Shown in pieces: positions 1 through 8,894 of a stretch of DNA of 64,000 nt. The position numbers were made by a program, and so were the translations under genes. The first letter of the stretch is position 1; each line of letters starts with the position of its first letter. The notes beneath the pieces were generated by a model. It saw nothing but the letters and a program-made list of their open reading frames with translations, had not been told where the DNA came from and did not search any database. This DNA comes from CAIYTF01 sp963664845 (GTDB taxonomy: Bacteria > Bacteroidota > Ignavibacteria > Ignavibacteriales > Ignavibacteriaceae): assembly GCA_963664845.1 (NCBI GenBank), contig OY761615.1, positions 2,356,001 to 2,420,000 of the forward strand, read 5' to 3'.

Positions 1-1751
1 TCTTTATCATGGGAGCCTGCCATGTGGTATCCTTTGCCACATTTGAAATCAGCGAAACATTACCCCAGACATCATAGGCTCTTAGTGCAAAATAATATAT
101 AGTACCAAATGCAAGAGAATCAGCTTTCACATGTTCAGTCTGACCGGCCAGTTTGGGAAGATCGTTAAACACAACATTCTTCCCTGTGGCAAAAGTCACT
201 GAATCACTCATCTGTGTTGTTGCATATCTGATCTCATATCTTTTAATGCCTCCATAGGAAGTGTCTGCAGGAGCAGTCCATGCAAGTGTTATTGAGTTTG
301 ACGTCTTTCCTGTTGCGCGAAGGTCTGTGACCTGAGTCGGCGGGATTGTATCTTGTGCACTCATTGATGGATCCCATCCGTTAAGAACAAGGATTCCGGT
401 ATTATCAGGATCGAGCCAATCTTTCAATCGCGCTGCAGCCGAATTACCGAGACTCCAGGACATAGAGAACTTGCCAAACTCATCGGAGAGATCATTTCCG
501 CCACAGGCAGAGGGGCCACCGTGCAGTTGTCCTACAATGCGGTGGTCCTGATTAAAAAGCGGTGCCCCTGAAGATCCCGGTTCAGTAATTCCCGTGTTCC
601 ATAGTACCCTCCAATGTGAATGTGCGGGAGTCCCGCTCCAGGCGGTATCAATAAACGCGGATGTAATTACTGATATCTTTTTTATATCTCCGTTGGGGTG
701 ATGTATGCACACTCCTGAGGATGGAAGTTGAAGCACCGGCATCCCAGCCAGCCCAATGAGCGTGGAAAGAATCCGGCGGCGCCTCATTAAGTTTCAGGAG
801 TGCAAAATCTGAAGTCGCACTATAGGCGTTCGTAACAGAACCGGATAAGGTATATTTTAGGGGGCCATCCGCGTTTGTGCAGAAAGGGCTTTCATAATTG
901 AACATGAATATCCAGGTGTTTGGAGACTCGTTAACAATGCAGTGATTTGCTGTTAAAAAGTATGGAGTCAGATCCTGACGAACATTGTTGACAAGCGCAC
1001 CGGAACAGATGCGACTGGCATTATTGGTTAGAACCATAACAGCAGCCCGTTTTTCATTCTGCCATACTGCTCCCTGCGTGCAATTGACATTCACATTGCA
1101 GGAGCCGGAACTGCCATAGTCCTTCTCCCATAACGGATAATCTTTAAAAATATCTTTATACCCATGCACAATATTTTTGATACCAATTCTTCCAGGTGCA
1201 GAGACCTTTGCCGGTTCCAAATATTCGAGCGTGATTGATTGGCCGCGGAGGAGACCAGTTGCAAAGAAACCGTCATCTTTATTGTTGCGCGCCGTGAAAG
1301 CCCCAATAACCTCTGTCCGTGCTTCATTATAAATAAACAATTTGCCGCGTTCAGGAAGCCAAAAATCAGAGTAAACCAGATTGATTGTAGTTGCTCCTGG
1401 GCAGGTTATTTTCAGTCGCCATAATTTTTCGCCTGATGACAAGAATTCCCAGGTGCCTGAATTATGAAGCGATAGATCAACAGGGTGAGCAAGCCCAAAT
1501 CTGAAAGGAACACCCTTTGCCTGCTCCTCCTCATCTTCCAACAAAAGAGCTTTTCTGTTAATCGCCGGGGCAGAGTATTCATTATAAGCTGATTTCATTG
1601 CGTGAGTAAACGTATAGGGGATGCCCCCTTCACTCAACTGGGCCCTCAGACTACCAGAAAGTAGTACAAATATTGCAACACCTCTGAGCAGGGAGTCTGT
1701 TGATTTACTAAAAACACGCGTCCTGCTTATCACTGTTTTTTTATCACCCAT
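1..1751 (-). pseudogene. Frameshifted secreted lysyl-endopeptidase-type serine protease with FnIII domain, 3' end off window
   Basis: This is a trypsin-fold (S1) extracellular protease of the Lys-C/Achromobacter protease I type. The first reading frame (stop at 648) gives 367 residues: a signal sequence (hydrophobic part about 24-37), a pro-region, then the protease domain with the catalytic His in LTANHC (H270) and Asp in SDFALLKL (D315). Around 715-725 the homology jumps by one base: the neighbouring frame continues with GVCIHHPNGD, then the nucleophile motif GSSGAPLF (about 554-577), and a fibronectin-type III domain that stays open to base 1. The catalytic Ser is therefore out of frame with His and Asp. 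A T9SS sorting domain beyond the edge would be expected but is not visible. Either a recent null mutation or a one-base sequencing error; the absence of other lesions makes both possible. Confidence 0.85.
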
Positions 1752-1899
1752 TACATTTCCTTGGTCTTCAAATTACTTTATACTTTTCATATTGAATGAA
1801 TCGCCAATCCGGCTGTATTATTATAGTATCGATATATCCTTTCCGAATGACAATTACTGCTTAGCATCTGAATAACTTGTCTGTTTGCAAGCATTCAAT

Positions 1900-3684
1900 T
1901 TATCGGTCACTTGTCGTGATATTGACGTTGTTTTCCACCCGCATTATGGGATATACACTTTGCTGTTTATCAAAATAGGATGAGCGTTCATAGAAAAAGT
2001 TCAGGCGCTGATTTGGGCTTTCTCTGAATTTTTTATCATTTGCCAGTTTTTCTTCAAACTCTTTTTTTAGAGCCGGATCGTGTGTTAACATCTCGGCTGC
2101 AACCTTTTCCATAACATAATCTTCAAAATACTCTTTCCTTTCGAAAATTGTATTCATAAATCCCCACCTGAGAAAGGAATCACCAGATTTGGGCTCAAGC
2201 AGATGAGCAATAACCCGCACCGTTTTCTGAGCCGGATAAACCACATAAGTGCCAGCAGGCACAATAACCGTGTCGGCAAAACTATCGTATTTGCAGGAGA
2301 CTCCCTGTCTTCCCTCATAAGGAGTGGCGGCATACGTTACTTCCCTGAATTTATATTTTGTCACCTGCAGGGTTTGCTCCCCCTGTGTTCTCTTGAGAGT
2401 GATGCCATGCAGTTTTATCCGGTCTATTATTACAGTCCATTCCCGAGGAATCAGGTAAACATAAGGAAGCATAATTGAATCGGCCGCATTAATAACATTA
2501 TAATACGGTATTTCCTCCTCGAAGGGTTCTTTTGAATAGACCGTCTTGGTTGTACCCGAAACAAAACTGCTGTCATACGAATATTTCAATCCGCGGTAGA
2601 GATATTTTGAGGCTGAATCGGTGGACTTAAATTGTACAGGAAGTGCGTGTTTTTCTTGCGCTAAACTTTTAATGGAATTTTCATCGGCTTCTTTGTCAAG
2701 TGCCAGAAGTTTTTCTGCATTGGTGTTTACAAAAGTAAGCACCGCTTCAAGCATCGCCTTTGTTGCAAAAACACGATCCTTATAGGGTTTCATCATGTGG
2801 GTCTCAACCAAAAGCGCTATCCTGTTACGAACGGCGGCATAGCCGGTGGAAAAACGCGGGGTTCCGGGGAAATCCACCAGACCTGTTTTGGGTTCCCCCC
2901 CCTTGAAGCCAACATAAGGCGCAATATAATAGCCCCGGTCAACAACGTATTGCTCCATGAAAGGAATAAATTCCTTCCTGAGCAGGGCAGAGGTGCCGGA
3001 ATAAATGTTCCCGTATTTCTCCACTCCATAAGTTACCGTGTATTGATAATCTGCTCCATCTGTCGTATGCGTGTCCACCGTGAAGTCTGGGTCCCATTCG
3101 ACAACCAATTTCAACATTGCCTGCATTTCCGGCGCATCGGCTTTCATCCAGTCACGATTAAGATTCAAATTCTGCGCGGTTGTCCGCCAACCCATTTCTT
3201 CCGGGCCATTTTGGTTGATGCGGTTGAATTTCCCAAACCGTTCATGTGCGTCAACGCTGAAAATGGGTATGATGAGCAGGGTGGCATGGTCGAGCAGTTT
3301 GCTTTGACTTTTATCAACAAGAATATCCCGCAATAATAACATGCAGGCATCCTTTCCCTCAATTTCGCCCGAATGAATTCCATTGATAACCAGGACTACG
3401 GGTTTATGTTCCTTTTTTGCCGAAACAGCAGTGAACGCCTTGTCTTTTGAAACTACCAGACAGGGAATATCCCGCCCCTGCGGAGATTTTCCAATTGAGA
3501 ACATTTTGGCGTACGGTGTATTCTTTTCGAAGTTCGAAAAGTATTCCATTGTTTCGGCATACCGTGGTGTTTGTTTGTATCCCGATGCTTCAAACCGGGT
3601 TTCCCAGGCGTTCTTCTCCGATGATTGCGCGAGGAGGGACATAAGGAGGAAAGCAGAAAACAATAGCAGCCTGATGCATCTCAT
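1900..3684 (-). CDS. Secreted M14-family zinc carboxypeptidase
   Basis: Metallocarboxypeptidase of 594 residues that removes C-terminal amino acids from peptides outside the cytoplasm. It has an N-terminal signal peptide (about residues 1-21, basic start then LLLFSAFLLMSLLA). The zinc site is readable: H104 and E107 in GIHSGEIEG, and H206 in DTHTTDG. The general base is probably E294 in LLVETHMM, and NLNRDW near residue 165 supplies the substrate-binding Asn-Arg pair seen in the family. About 290 residues follow the catalytic domain without a recognised fold. It stands alone between the protease and the RRM gene, all on the minus strand. The start is the first ATG before the signal peptide; no strong Shine-Dalgarno is visible. 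Family call is firm; exact substrate is unknown. Confidence 0.9.
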   Translation of the reverse strand: MRCIRLLLFSAFLLMSLLAQSSEKNAWETRFEASGYKQTPRYAETMEYFSNFEKNTPYAKMFSIGKSPQGRDIPCLVVSKDKAFTAVSAKKEHKPVVLVINGIHSGEIEGKDACMLLLRDILVDKSQSKLLDHATLLIIPIFSVDAHERFGKFNRINQNGPEEMGWRTTAQNLNLNRDWMKADAPEMQAMLKLVVEWDPDFTVDTHTTDGADYQYTVTYGVEKYGNIYSGTSALLRKEFIPFMEQYVVDRGYYIAPYVGFKGGEPKTGLVDFPGTPRFSTGYAAVRNRIALLVETHMMKPYKDRVFATKAMLEAVLTFVNTNAEKLLALDKEADENSIKSLAQEKHALPVQFKSTDSASKYLYRGLKYSYDSSFVSGTTKTVYSKEPFEEEIPYYNVINAADSIMLPYVYLIPREWTVIIDRIKLHGITLKRTQGEQTLQVTKYKFREVTYAATPYEGRQGVSCKYDSFADTVIVPAGTYVVYPAQKTVRVIAHLLEPKSGDSFLRWGFMNTIFERKEYFEDYVMEKVAAEMLTHDPALKKEFEEKLANDKKFRESPNQRLNFFYERSSYFDKQQSVYPIMRVENNVNITTSDR

Positions 3685-3784
3685 GGTTCACAGCCCAAAA
3701 ATTAATATCTGAATAATATTGTCTATGAAATATATAAAAGTGTGTTGGGGAAGCAAAATCTGATTGAAGCAGACCAATTTAAAA

Positions 3785-3815
3785 TAAAAAAGCGTTTATC
3801 GTGAGATAAACGCTT
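3785..3815 (-). terminator. Rho-independent terminator of the RRM gene
   Basis: Perfect 11-bp stem (3790-3800 pairs with 3805-3815, AAGCGTTTATC arm) with a 4-base loop. On the minus strand it is followed by a T-run. It lies 27 bases beyond the RRM stop codon. Confidence 0.9.
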
Positions 3816-3841
3816 GAGGACATCAAAACACTGTCTGAAAA

Positions 3842-4090
3842 TTATTTCGACAAAGCTTCTTTAACGGTAATTTTTCTTCCGCTAACCTCTGATTCGTTGA
3901 GAGCCGTGATGGCTTTTTCAGCGTCTGCTTCGTTTTCCATTTCAACAAAGCCAAATCCTCGTGAACGACCGCTTTCACGATCCCGAATCACCTTGGCAGA
4001 GACAACTTTTCCAAATGGCTCGAAAGCCGTTTTCAAAGAATCGTCAGTGTAAGCCCAAGGGAGACTTCCTACAAAAAGTTTCTTAACCAC
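3842..4090 (-). CDS. Small single-RRM RNA-binding protein
   Basis: An 82-residue protein consisting of one RNA-recognition motif. RNP-2 is LFVGSL (residues 5-10) and RNP-1 is RGFGFVEM (44-51), with the usual aromatic positions that stack on single-stranded RNA. Bacterial proteins of this size (cyanobacterial Rbp and Bacteroidota relatives) are often cold-induced or abundant RNA chaperones; that role is inference here. The start chosen is the GTG at 4088-4090, preceded by AGAGGT; the same frame stays open 71 codons further upstream but that extension is low-complexity and not RRM-like. A long upstream leader with two hairpins precedes it and a strong terminator follows, so it is probably a single-gene transcript. 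Confidence 0.93.
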   Translation of the reverse strand: MVKKLFVGSLPWAYTDDSLKTAFEPFGKVVSAKVIRDRESGRSRGFGFVEMENEADAEKAITALNESEVSGRKITVKEALSK

Positions 4091-4472
4091 TAGAACCTCT
4101 AAAAAAAATAAAATAAAGTACTTGGGCAAAATTGCCCACCCCAATTTAAGGATATTTGTAAAAAAAGCAAGGTTATTTTGCCAAAAAACAAAGAAAAAGT
4201 CAAAAATTTTTCCCAGGGGCAAAAGGCCCCAACCCCATTTTATGCTCAATCCGGAAGCATAACGGCAAAGCAGTATCATGCTTTCAAATAATTTTTCTAT
4301 CATTTCACCTTCTTGTATCTTTAGTACAGTAAATAATAAATATTGGCCATTGATTTTTTGCGGAAAGCTATATACATGGGAAACAGACGTTTTAACCGTA
4401 TAATATACGGCATAGGCATGCTGACACCTTAGTTTTCACCAAATATATGCCGTTTATTCAATAATTTTTATT
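4091..4472 (-). promoter_or_regulatory. Structured leader/intergenic region upstream of the RRM gene
   Basis: About 380 bases without a gene separate the RRM start from the divergent asparaginase. Two inverted repeats are visible: 4124-4137 (GGGCA/TGCCC arms, 34 bases before the start codon and followed on the minus strand by a T-rich stretch) and 4216-4230 (GGGGC/GCCCC arms). The first has the look of an attenuator or a thermo-responsive leader hairpin, but function is inference. No convincing promoter was identified. Confidence 0.4.
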
Positions 4473-4481
4473 GTGAACCAA

Positions 4482-5456
4482 ATGAAAACAATTCTTGTGA
4501 TTTTCACCGGCGGAACATTTTCCATGAAAATTGATTCCGGAACAGGCGCTGCAGTCCCTCATTTTTCCGGGAGCGAACTTATGGAGCTCATCCCCCAGGC
4601 ACGCACTTTGGCAAATATCGAAGTTTTCGATTTCGGGATTTACCCCGGGCCACACATGACCCCAGAACTGATGCTCGACCTGGCAAAAAAGGTGAAAGAA
4701 TTTATTGTCACAGGCAATTACGAAGGTATAGTAATAACTCACGGTACAGACACGCTGGAGGAAACCGCCTACTTTTTGGATTTGAGCATCAACACTCCAA
4801 TACCAATAATTGTTACCGGCTCCATGAAAAACAGCTCCGAACCGGAATGGGACGGTCCCCGCAATTTACTTGATGCCCTTTACATTTGCCACAATGAGAA
4901 CAGTAGGAGCCTGGGCGTGCTGGTTTGTTTGAACGGTGAGATCAATGCGGCAAGTGAAGTAACGAAAACACACACTGACAATTTGGAAACTTTCCACAGT
5001 CTGGATTTCGGTTCCTTGGGTTTCGTGCAAAACGGACGAGTTATTTTCAACCGGCTGCCCCGGAAAATGGAAAAGCTTGAGACCGAAATAATCAATTCGA
5101 ATGTTGACCTGATAAAGTGTTACGCGGGAATGGATGATAAGTTTTTCAGGTTTTCTGCCGACAGCGGCGCTGAAGGAATTGTTGTGGAAGCAATGGGAGT
5201 GGGGAATGTTCCCCCGGCAGCATTCGAAGGAATTAAATATGCAGTCGAAAAAAACATTCCGATAGTACTGGTATCACGCTGCCCTTCCGGTGAAACGCTG
5301 GATGTATATGGCTACCCCGGTGCCGGGAAGTGGCTTTCCAAGCTTGGCGTACTTTTTACCGATTATCTCAACGGGCAAAAAGCGAGGATAAAATTTATTC
5401 TTGCACTTGGGGTCACTACTGACAGGGCAAAATTGCGGAAAATGTTTGAGGGGTAA
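4482..5456 (+). CDS. ansA: L-asparaginase, cytoplasmic type I-like
   Basis: Hydrolyses L-asparagine to aspartate and ammonia. The 324-residue protein has both threonine signatures of the asparaginase/glutaminase family: TGGTFSM at residues 9-15 with the nucleophile Thr, and HGTDT near 87-91 with the second Thr and its Asp. A Lys in GSMKNSSEPEWDG follows where the family has its catalytic Lys. There is no signal peptide, which favours a cytoplasmic enzyme. A GTG at 4473 could add three residues; the ATG at 4482 is preferred because the beta-strand of the family starts there. It stands alone and divergent to the RRM gene. The aspartate it yields could feed the neighbouring lysine pathway, but nothing in the sequence proves that link. 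Confidence 0.88.
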   Translation: MKTILVIFTGGTFSMKIDSGTGAAVPHFSGSELMELIPQARTLANIEVFDFGIYPGPHMTPELMLDLAKKVKEFIVTGNYEGIVITHGTDTLEETAYFLDLSINTPIPIIVTGSMKNSSEPEWDGPRNLLDALYICHNENSRSLGVLVCLNGEINAASEVTKTHTDNLETFHSLDFGSLGFVQNGRVIFNRLPRKMEKLETEIINSNVDLIKCYAGMDDKFFRFSADSGAEGIVVEAMGVGNVPPAAFEGIKYAVEKNIPIVLVSRCPSGETLDVYGYPGAGKWLSKLGVLFTDYLNGQKARIKFILALGVTTDRAKLRKMFEG

Positions 5457-5673
5457 AGCAGGTTTTTCAATGATCTGAGTATCTCGTTTTTGTTCCGATG
5501 CCCGCTCTGTAAAATTTGTTGGAAGTAATAGAACGCACCCAGTTCTTGCTAAATAAGCAGAATTTTAAAACAGGACAGCGACGCCTGCATGGCTTTAAAA
5601 TAGAAATCCATTATATTGAACCTTAATTTCCCGGTTTGTATAATCAGCAGCGTAACAAGCGGAGACAGAATAT

Positions 5674-6398
5674 ATGCTGGCATTTTCCGAAATACTAAAA
5701 TCTTTTTCACCCGTCAAGAACCTCAGGGGAAAAGCCACCTCGCTCTAAAAGTTTCTAATCGAAAAGATCTTTGACCTCATCCTGATCGTTATCAGCATTT
5801 ATATTGCCCTTAACGTCGAAAAGCTTGCCGAGCACAGCAGCGATAAAGAAAAACCACTGCAATACTATACAAGCATCTAAAAGGAGATCCGGAAGGATAC
5901 TGAGGATATTGAAAAATGCCGCAAAAACGCTGAATCAAATGCCCGGGAACAGATGCATATACTCGGGATGCTGCAACATTATAACGCGGGATATAAGGAT
6001 TCCATCAGCGCATACATGGGAAAAACAGTTTCGGTAGATCTCTTTTCGCAATCTGAAATGCTCTCGTACAAGTCAATGGTCCTCAGCGGCGATATAAAGC
6101 TTATTAAAATTCTTAAGGTCAAGGAAAAATTCACTGAGCTTGAGAGCAAATACGCCGCCATTAAACTACATGAGGACTTTATCCAGAATGACTATACTAA
6201 ACTGCTCAATGAGAATTTTGATCTCCTGTCCCAATCTAAGCTGATCAAACCGGATCTGTACACCGATGTGAAATTTAAAAACAAAATCGTTTTCTACTAC
6301 GCACTAAACAAACAACGCGAACGGTATACGTTGAGGCCCTTAAAACCGCAGGCGAGGCCGAAGAATTGCTGAAAGAAGAGCTAAAGGCACATCGCTAA
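5674..6398 (+). pseudogene. Decayed small membrane-anchored protein gene (DUF6090-like)
   Basis: Reading from the ATG at 5674 gives a coherent protein interrupted by TAA at 5746-5748 and TAA at 5878-5880, then a shift of frame near 6313, after which VYVEALKTAGEAEELLKEEL runs to the stop at 6396-6398. Joined, it would be about 240 residues: a short cytoplasmic start, one membrane segment (FDLILIVISIYIALNV, about residues 30-46), then a charged, helical, probably periplasmic region containing SEMLSYKSMVLSGDIKLI. This layout resembles the DUF6090 family of one-pass membrane proteins common in Bacteroidota. The part from 5953 to the frameshift is still open. No function is known. The 217 bases before it (5457-5673) hold nothing recognisable. 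Confidence 0.7.
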
Positions 6399-6522
6399 AG
6401 CTGTTTCGCTAATCTCTGTGTCCTTCTTCACCTGTCGGCAGACTATATGACGCCTCTGTGTAACGCCGAAATTCCCAGGAACAACAAAGATAAGGTCAGC
6501 GTCCACAGAGAGAATAGAAATA

Positions 6523-7572
6523 TTATTTTAACAATCCCTGCGCGACCATCATTTCAGCACAAAGAATGGAGCCGCCCGCGGCACCGCGCACTGTGTTATG
6601 GGACAGAACAACAAACTTATAATCAAACAGTGAACAGGGGCGCAGTCTGCCAACAGCCACCGCCATTCCCTTGTCAATATTCCGGTGAAGCCTTGGCTGC
6701 GGATATTTGCTTTCCGTAAAATAATGAATGGCCTTTTCAGGTGCGAAGGGCAGCTGCTGTTTTTGTGGTTCACCGGAAAATTCATTCCAAACTTTCAGGA
6801 TCTCTTCAATACTTGCTTTGTTCTTCAGGTTGATCTGTACAGTCTCGAGATGACCATCGATTACGGCAACTCTGTTGGTCTGCGCGCTGATCCTGATATC
6901 AGCCAATTCAATATGATTGCCCGCAAGCGCACCAAGAATTTTCTTGGGCTCTGATTCAAGTTTTTCTTCCTCTCCGCCGATGAAGGGAACAACGTTATCT
7001 ATTATATCCAGGCTCGAAACGCCCGGATAGCCGGCACCGGACAGTGCCTGCATGGTCACTACGTTAACCGCCTCGAGTCCAAAAGCATCGAACAAGGGCT
7101 TCAAAGCAATCACCAATCCGATTGTGGAGCAATTGGGATTGGTCACAATTCCGCCGCCGGGATAGTCTTGTGTTTTTACCAAGGCAAGGTGATCCGGATT
7201 AACTTCTGGTATCAGCAAGGGCACATTAGTATCCCAACGGTGGTTCTTGGAGTTTGATGCAATAAAATGGCCGCGTTTTGCGAGATTCGATTCGATCTCA
7301 CCCGCAACGGAGGCATCCAGTGCAGAAAACAACAACTGACTGTTAAAGATGTCATCACAGCCTTTCACTACCATATCAGCAACGCCTTGCGGTATGGATG
7401 AAGAAAGTATCCAGTTCACAGCATCCTTATATTTCTTGCCGGCTGAGCGGTCCGATGCTGCAATTTCTGTCAATTCAAAGAACGGATGTCCTTCGAGCAA
7501 TTGAATAAATTTTTGTCCAACACTTCCGGTGGCACCAAGCACGCCAACCGATATTTTCTTTGTTATGTTCAT
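6523..7572 (-). CDS. asd: Aspartate-semialdehyde dehydrogenase, archaeal/fungal-type
   Basis: Reduces aspartyl-4-phosphate to aspartate-4-semialdehyde with NADPH, the second step towards lysine, threonine and methionine. The 349-residue protein shows the nucleotide-binding GATGSVGQ (13-20), the catalytic Cys in NPNCST (C148) and the general base His in VIDGH (H241). Features such as SAGKKYKD and IISNSK-like SNSKNHRW match the shorter archaeal/fungal form of the enzyme rather than the E. coli form. It is the last gene of a leftward lysine cluster, 136 bases after the M20 gene. Start is the ATG directly before KKISVGVLGATG. The subfamily call is from motif memory, so it is less certain than the enzyme call. 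Confidence 0.93.
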   Translation of the reverse strand: MNITKKISVGVLGATGSVGQKFIQLLEGHPFFELTEIAASDRSAGKKYKDAVNWILSSSIPQGVADMVVKGCDDIFNSQLLFSALDASVAGEIESNLAKRGHFIASNSKNHRWDTNVPLLIPEVNPDHLALVKTQDYPGGGIVTNPNCSTIGLVIALKPLFDAFGLEAVNVVTMQALSGAGYPGVSSLDIIDNVVPFIGGEEEKLESEPKKILGALAGNHIELADIRISAQTNRVAVIDGHLETVQINLKNKASIEEILKVWNEFSGEPQKQQLPFAPEKAIHYFTESKYPQPRLHRNIDKGMAVAVGRLRPCSLFDYKFVVLSHNTVRGAAGGSILCAEMMVAQGLLK

Positions 7573-7708
7573 TTTTCTGATCCGTTAGTTCATAATATCT
7601 TTTAATTGTATTTGTACTTTTCTTTGAGCACGTCAATCATTTTACCCGCGCGCTCGTATAGGAGACCCGTTACGCGCTTAGCGCATCCTTCGCGGTCTTT
7701 GTGTTCCA

Positions 7709-8833
7709 CTAAATGTCTTTTTTAATCATTTCGTCCAAAATAAGAGAAAAAGCATCTACGCCTTTCTGAATCATGCTGTCATCCGGCAAAAAATTCGGCG
7801 TGTGTAGCCCGTACTGCTCACCGAGTGAAGTTCCAAGCCAAAACATGAAAGCCGGATATCGGTGTGAAAATAAACCGAAATCTTCCGCGGTCATTTTATA
7901 ACCGCAATCAATAACCATAAATGATTTTGCCAGCGCCCGCTCACAGGACACATAGAGGTCAGCGTCCACAACCACCTCGGTATACGGCGAGTTGATGTGC
8001 AAATCGTACGAAATACCCATTTCCAGCTTCAATGTTTCAAGTTCGTTCCGGAAACGGTCGGTAATGCCCCGCAGCTTTTTCACAGACAGGGTTCTCAGTG
8101 TGCATTCACATTTTGCTTTGGCCGGGATAATATTTCTGACGACGCCGGCAGCAACTTTTCCACAGCCAAATAAAACCGGTTCTTCGTAAGAGTCAATTAT
8201 ATCGTCGACACGATCAAGAAACTTCCGCAATGCAGCCATTGCATTGATGCCGCGTTCAGGAAATGCTATATGCGAGGCTTTGCCATGGAAAGTAACATCG
8301 AGCTCAACGGCAGAAGCAAACAACACTCCGCTGGTGGATGCTATCGTTCCCGCGGGGTATTCATCAGTTACGTGTAATGCAAATGCTTTGGTAATGGGGT
8401 ACGCATCAAGCACGCCGGAGTTCAGAACACGCTCTGCGCCGCCGCCCCCTTCTTCACCAGGTTGAAACACAAATATAATATTCTGTGACACCTGCCTCTC
8501 AACAACACTCTGCACAAAGCCATACAAGGTTGAGCTGTGCACGTCGTGCCCGCAGGCATGCATCAAATCATTTTTCGAGGCAAACGCAACTCCAGTCTGT
8601 TCCTTTATCGGAAGAGCATCAATATCAGCTCTGAACAGAATAAAGTTACCTTCATTCACTTTATACTCGACGACAAGCCCAGTGGGCAATGGGCGGTGAA
8701 TTCTAAGACCCGGCAGCATAGATAATGCTTCGAAAAGCAGTCTCGTAGTTTCAAACTCCTCAAACATGAGTTCAGGTGTTTGGTGAAGAGCATGGCGTAA
8801 TTCAATTGGCGATGGTGTATTCATTTGCTTCAT
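7709..8833 (-). CDS. M20 amidohydrolase, probable N-acetyldiaminopimelate deacetylase
   Basis: Two-metal amidohydrolase of 374 residues. Metal and catalytic residues are visible: RADIDALP (69-76), HACGHDVH (C94, H96), the Glu pair in GEEGGGGA (E127/E128), H154 in ALHVTDEYP, and a C-terminal GLHTPNF. This is the M20D pattern shared by hippurate hydrolases, auxin-conjugate hydrolases and N-acetyl-LL-diaminopimelate deacetylase. The setting decides the likely role: it lies between lysC and asd, and the same cluster encodes a DapH-type acetyltransferase, so removing the acetyl group from N-acetyl-LL-DAP is the natural missing step. A second Met (residue 4) is an alternative start. The aminotransferase between DapH and this enzyme is not in the window. 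Confidence 0.85.
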   Translation of the reverse strand: MKQMNTPSPIELRHALHQTPELMFEEFETTRLLFEALSMLPGLRIHRPLPTGLVVEYKVNEGNFILFRADIDALPIKEQTGVAFASKNDLMHACGHDVHSSTLYGFVQSVVERQVSQNIIFVFQPGEEGGGGAERVLNSGVLDAYPITKAFALHVTDEYPAGTIASTSGVLFASAVELDVTFHGKASHIAFPERGINAMAALRKFLDRVDDIIDSYEEPVLFGCGKVAAGVVRNIIPAKAKCECTLRTLSVKKLRGITDRFRNELETLKLEMGISYDLHINSPYTEVVVDADLYVSCERALAKSFMVIDCGYKMTAEDFGLFSHRYPAFMFWLGTSLGEQYGLHTPNFLPDDSMIQKGVDAFSLILDEMIKKDI

Positions 8834-8894
8834 TATTTTTCTACAAAGTCACCGGACTGCGGCCCGAGCCGCGTAAAAATCGTGTTACAAAACA

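Noticed and set aside
3842..4303. Longer 153-residue version of the RRM protein.
   Set aside because: The extra N-terminus is translated leader DNA containing hairpins; GTG at 4088-4090 with AGAGGT fits the family length.
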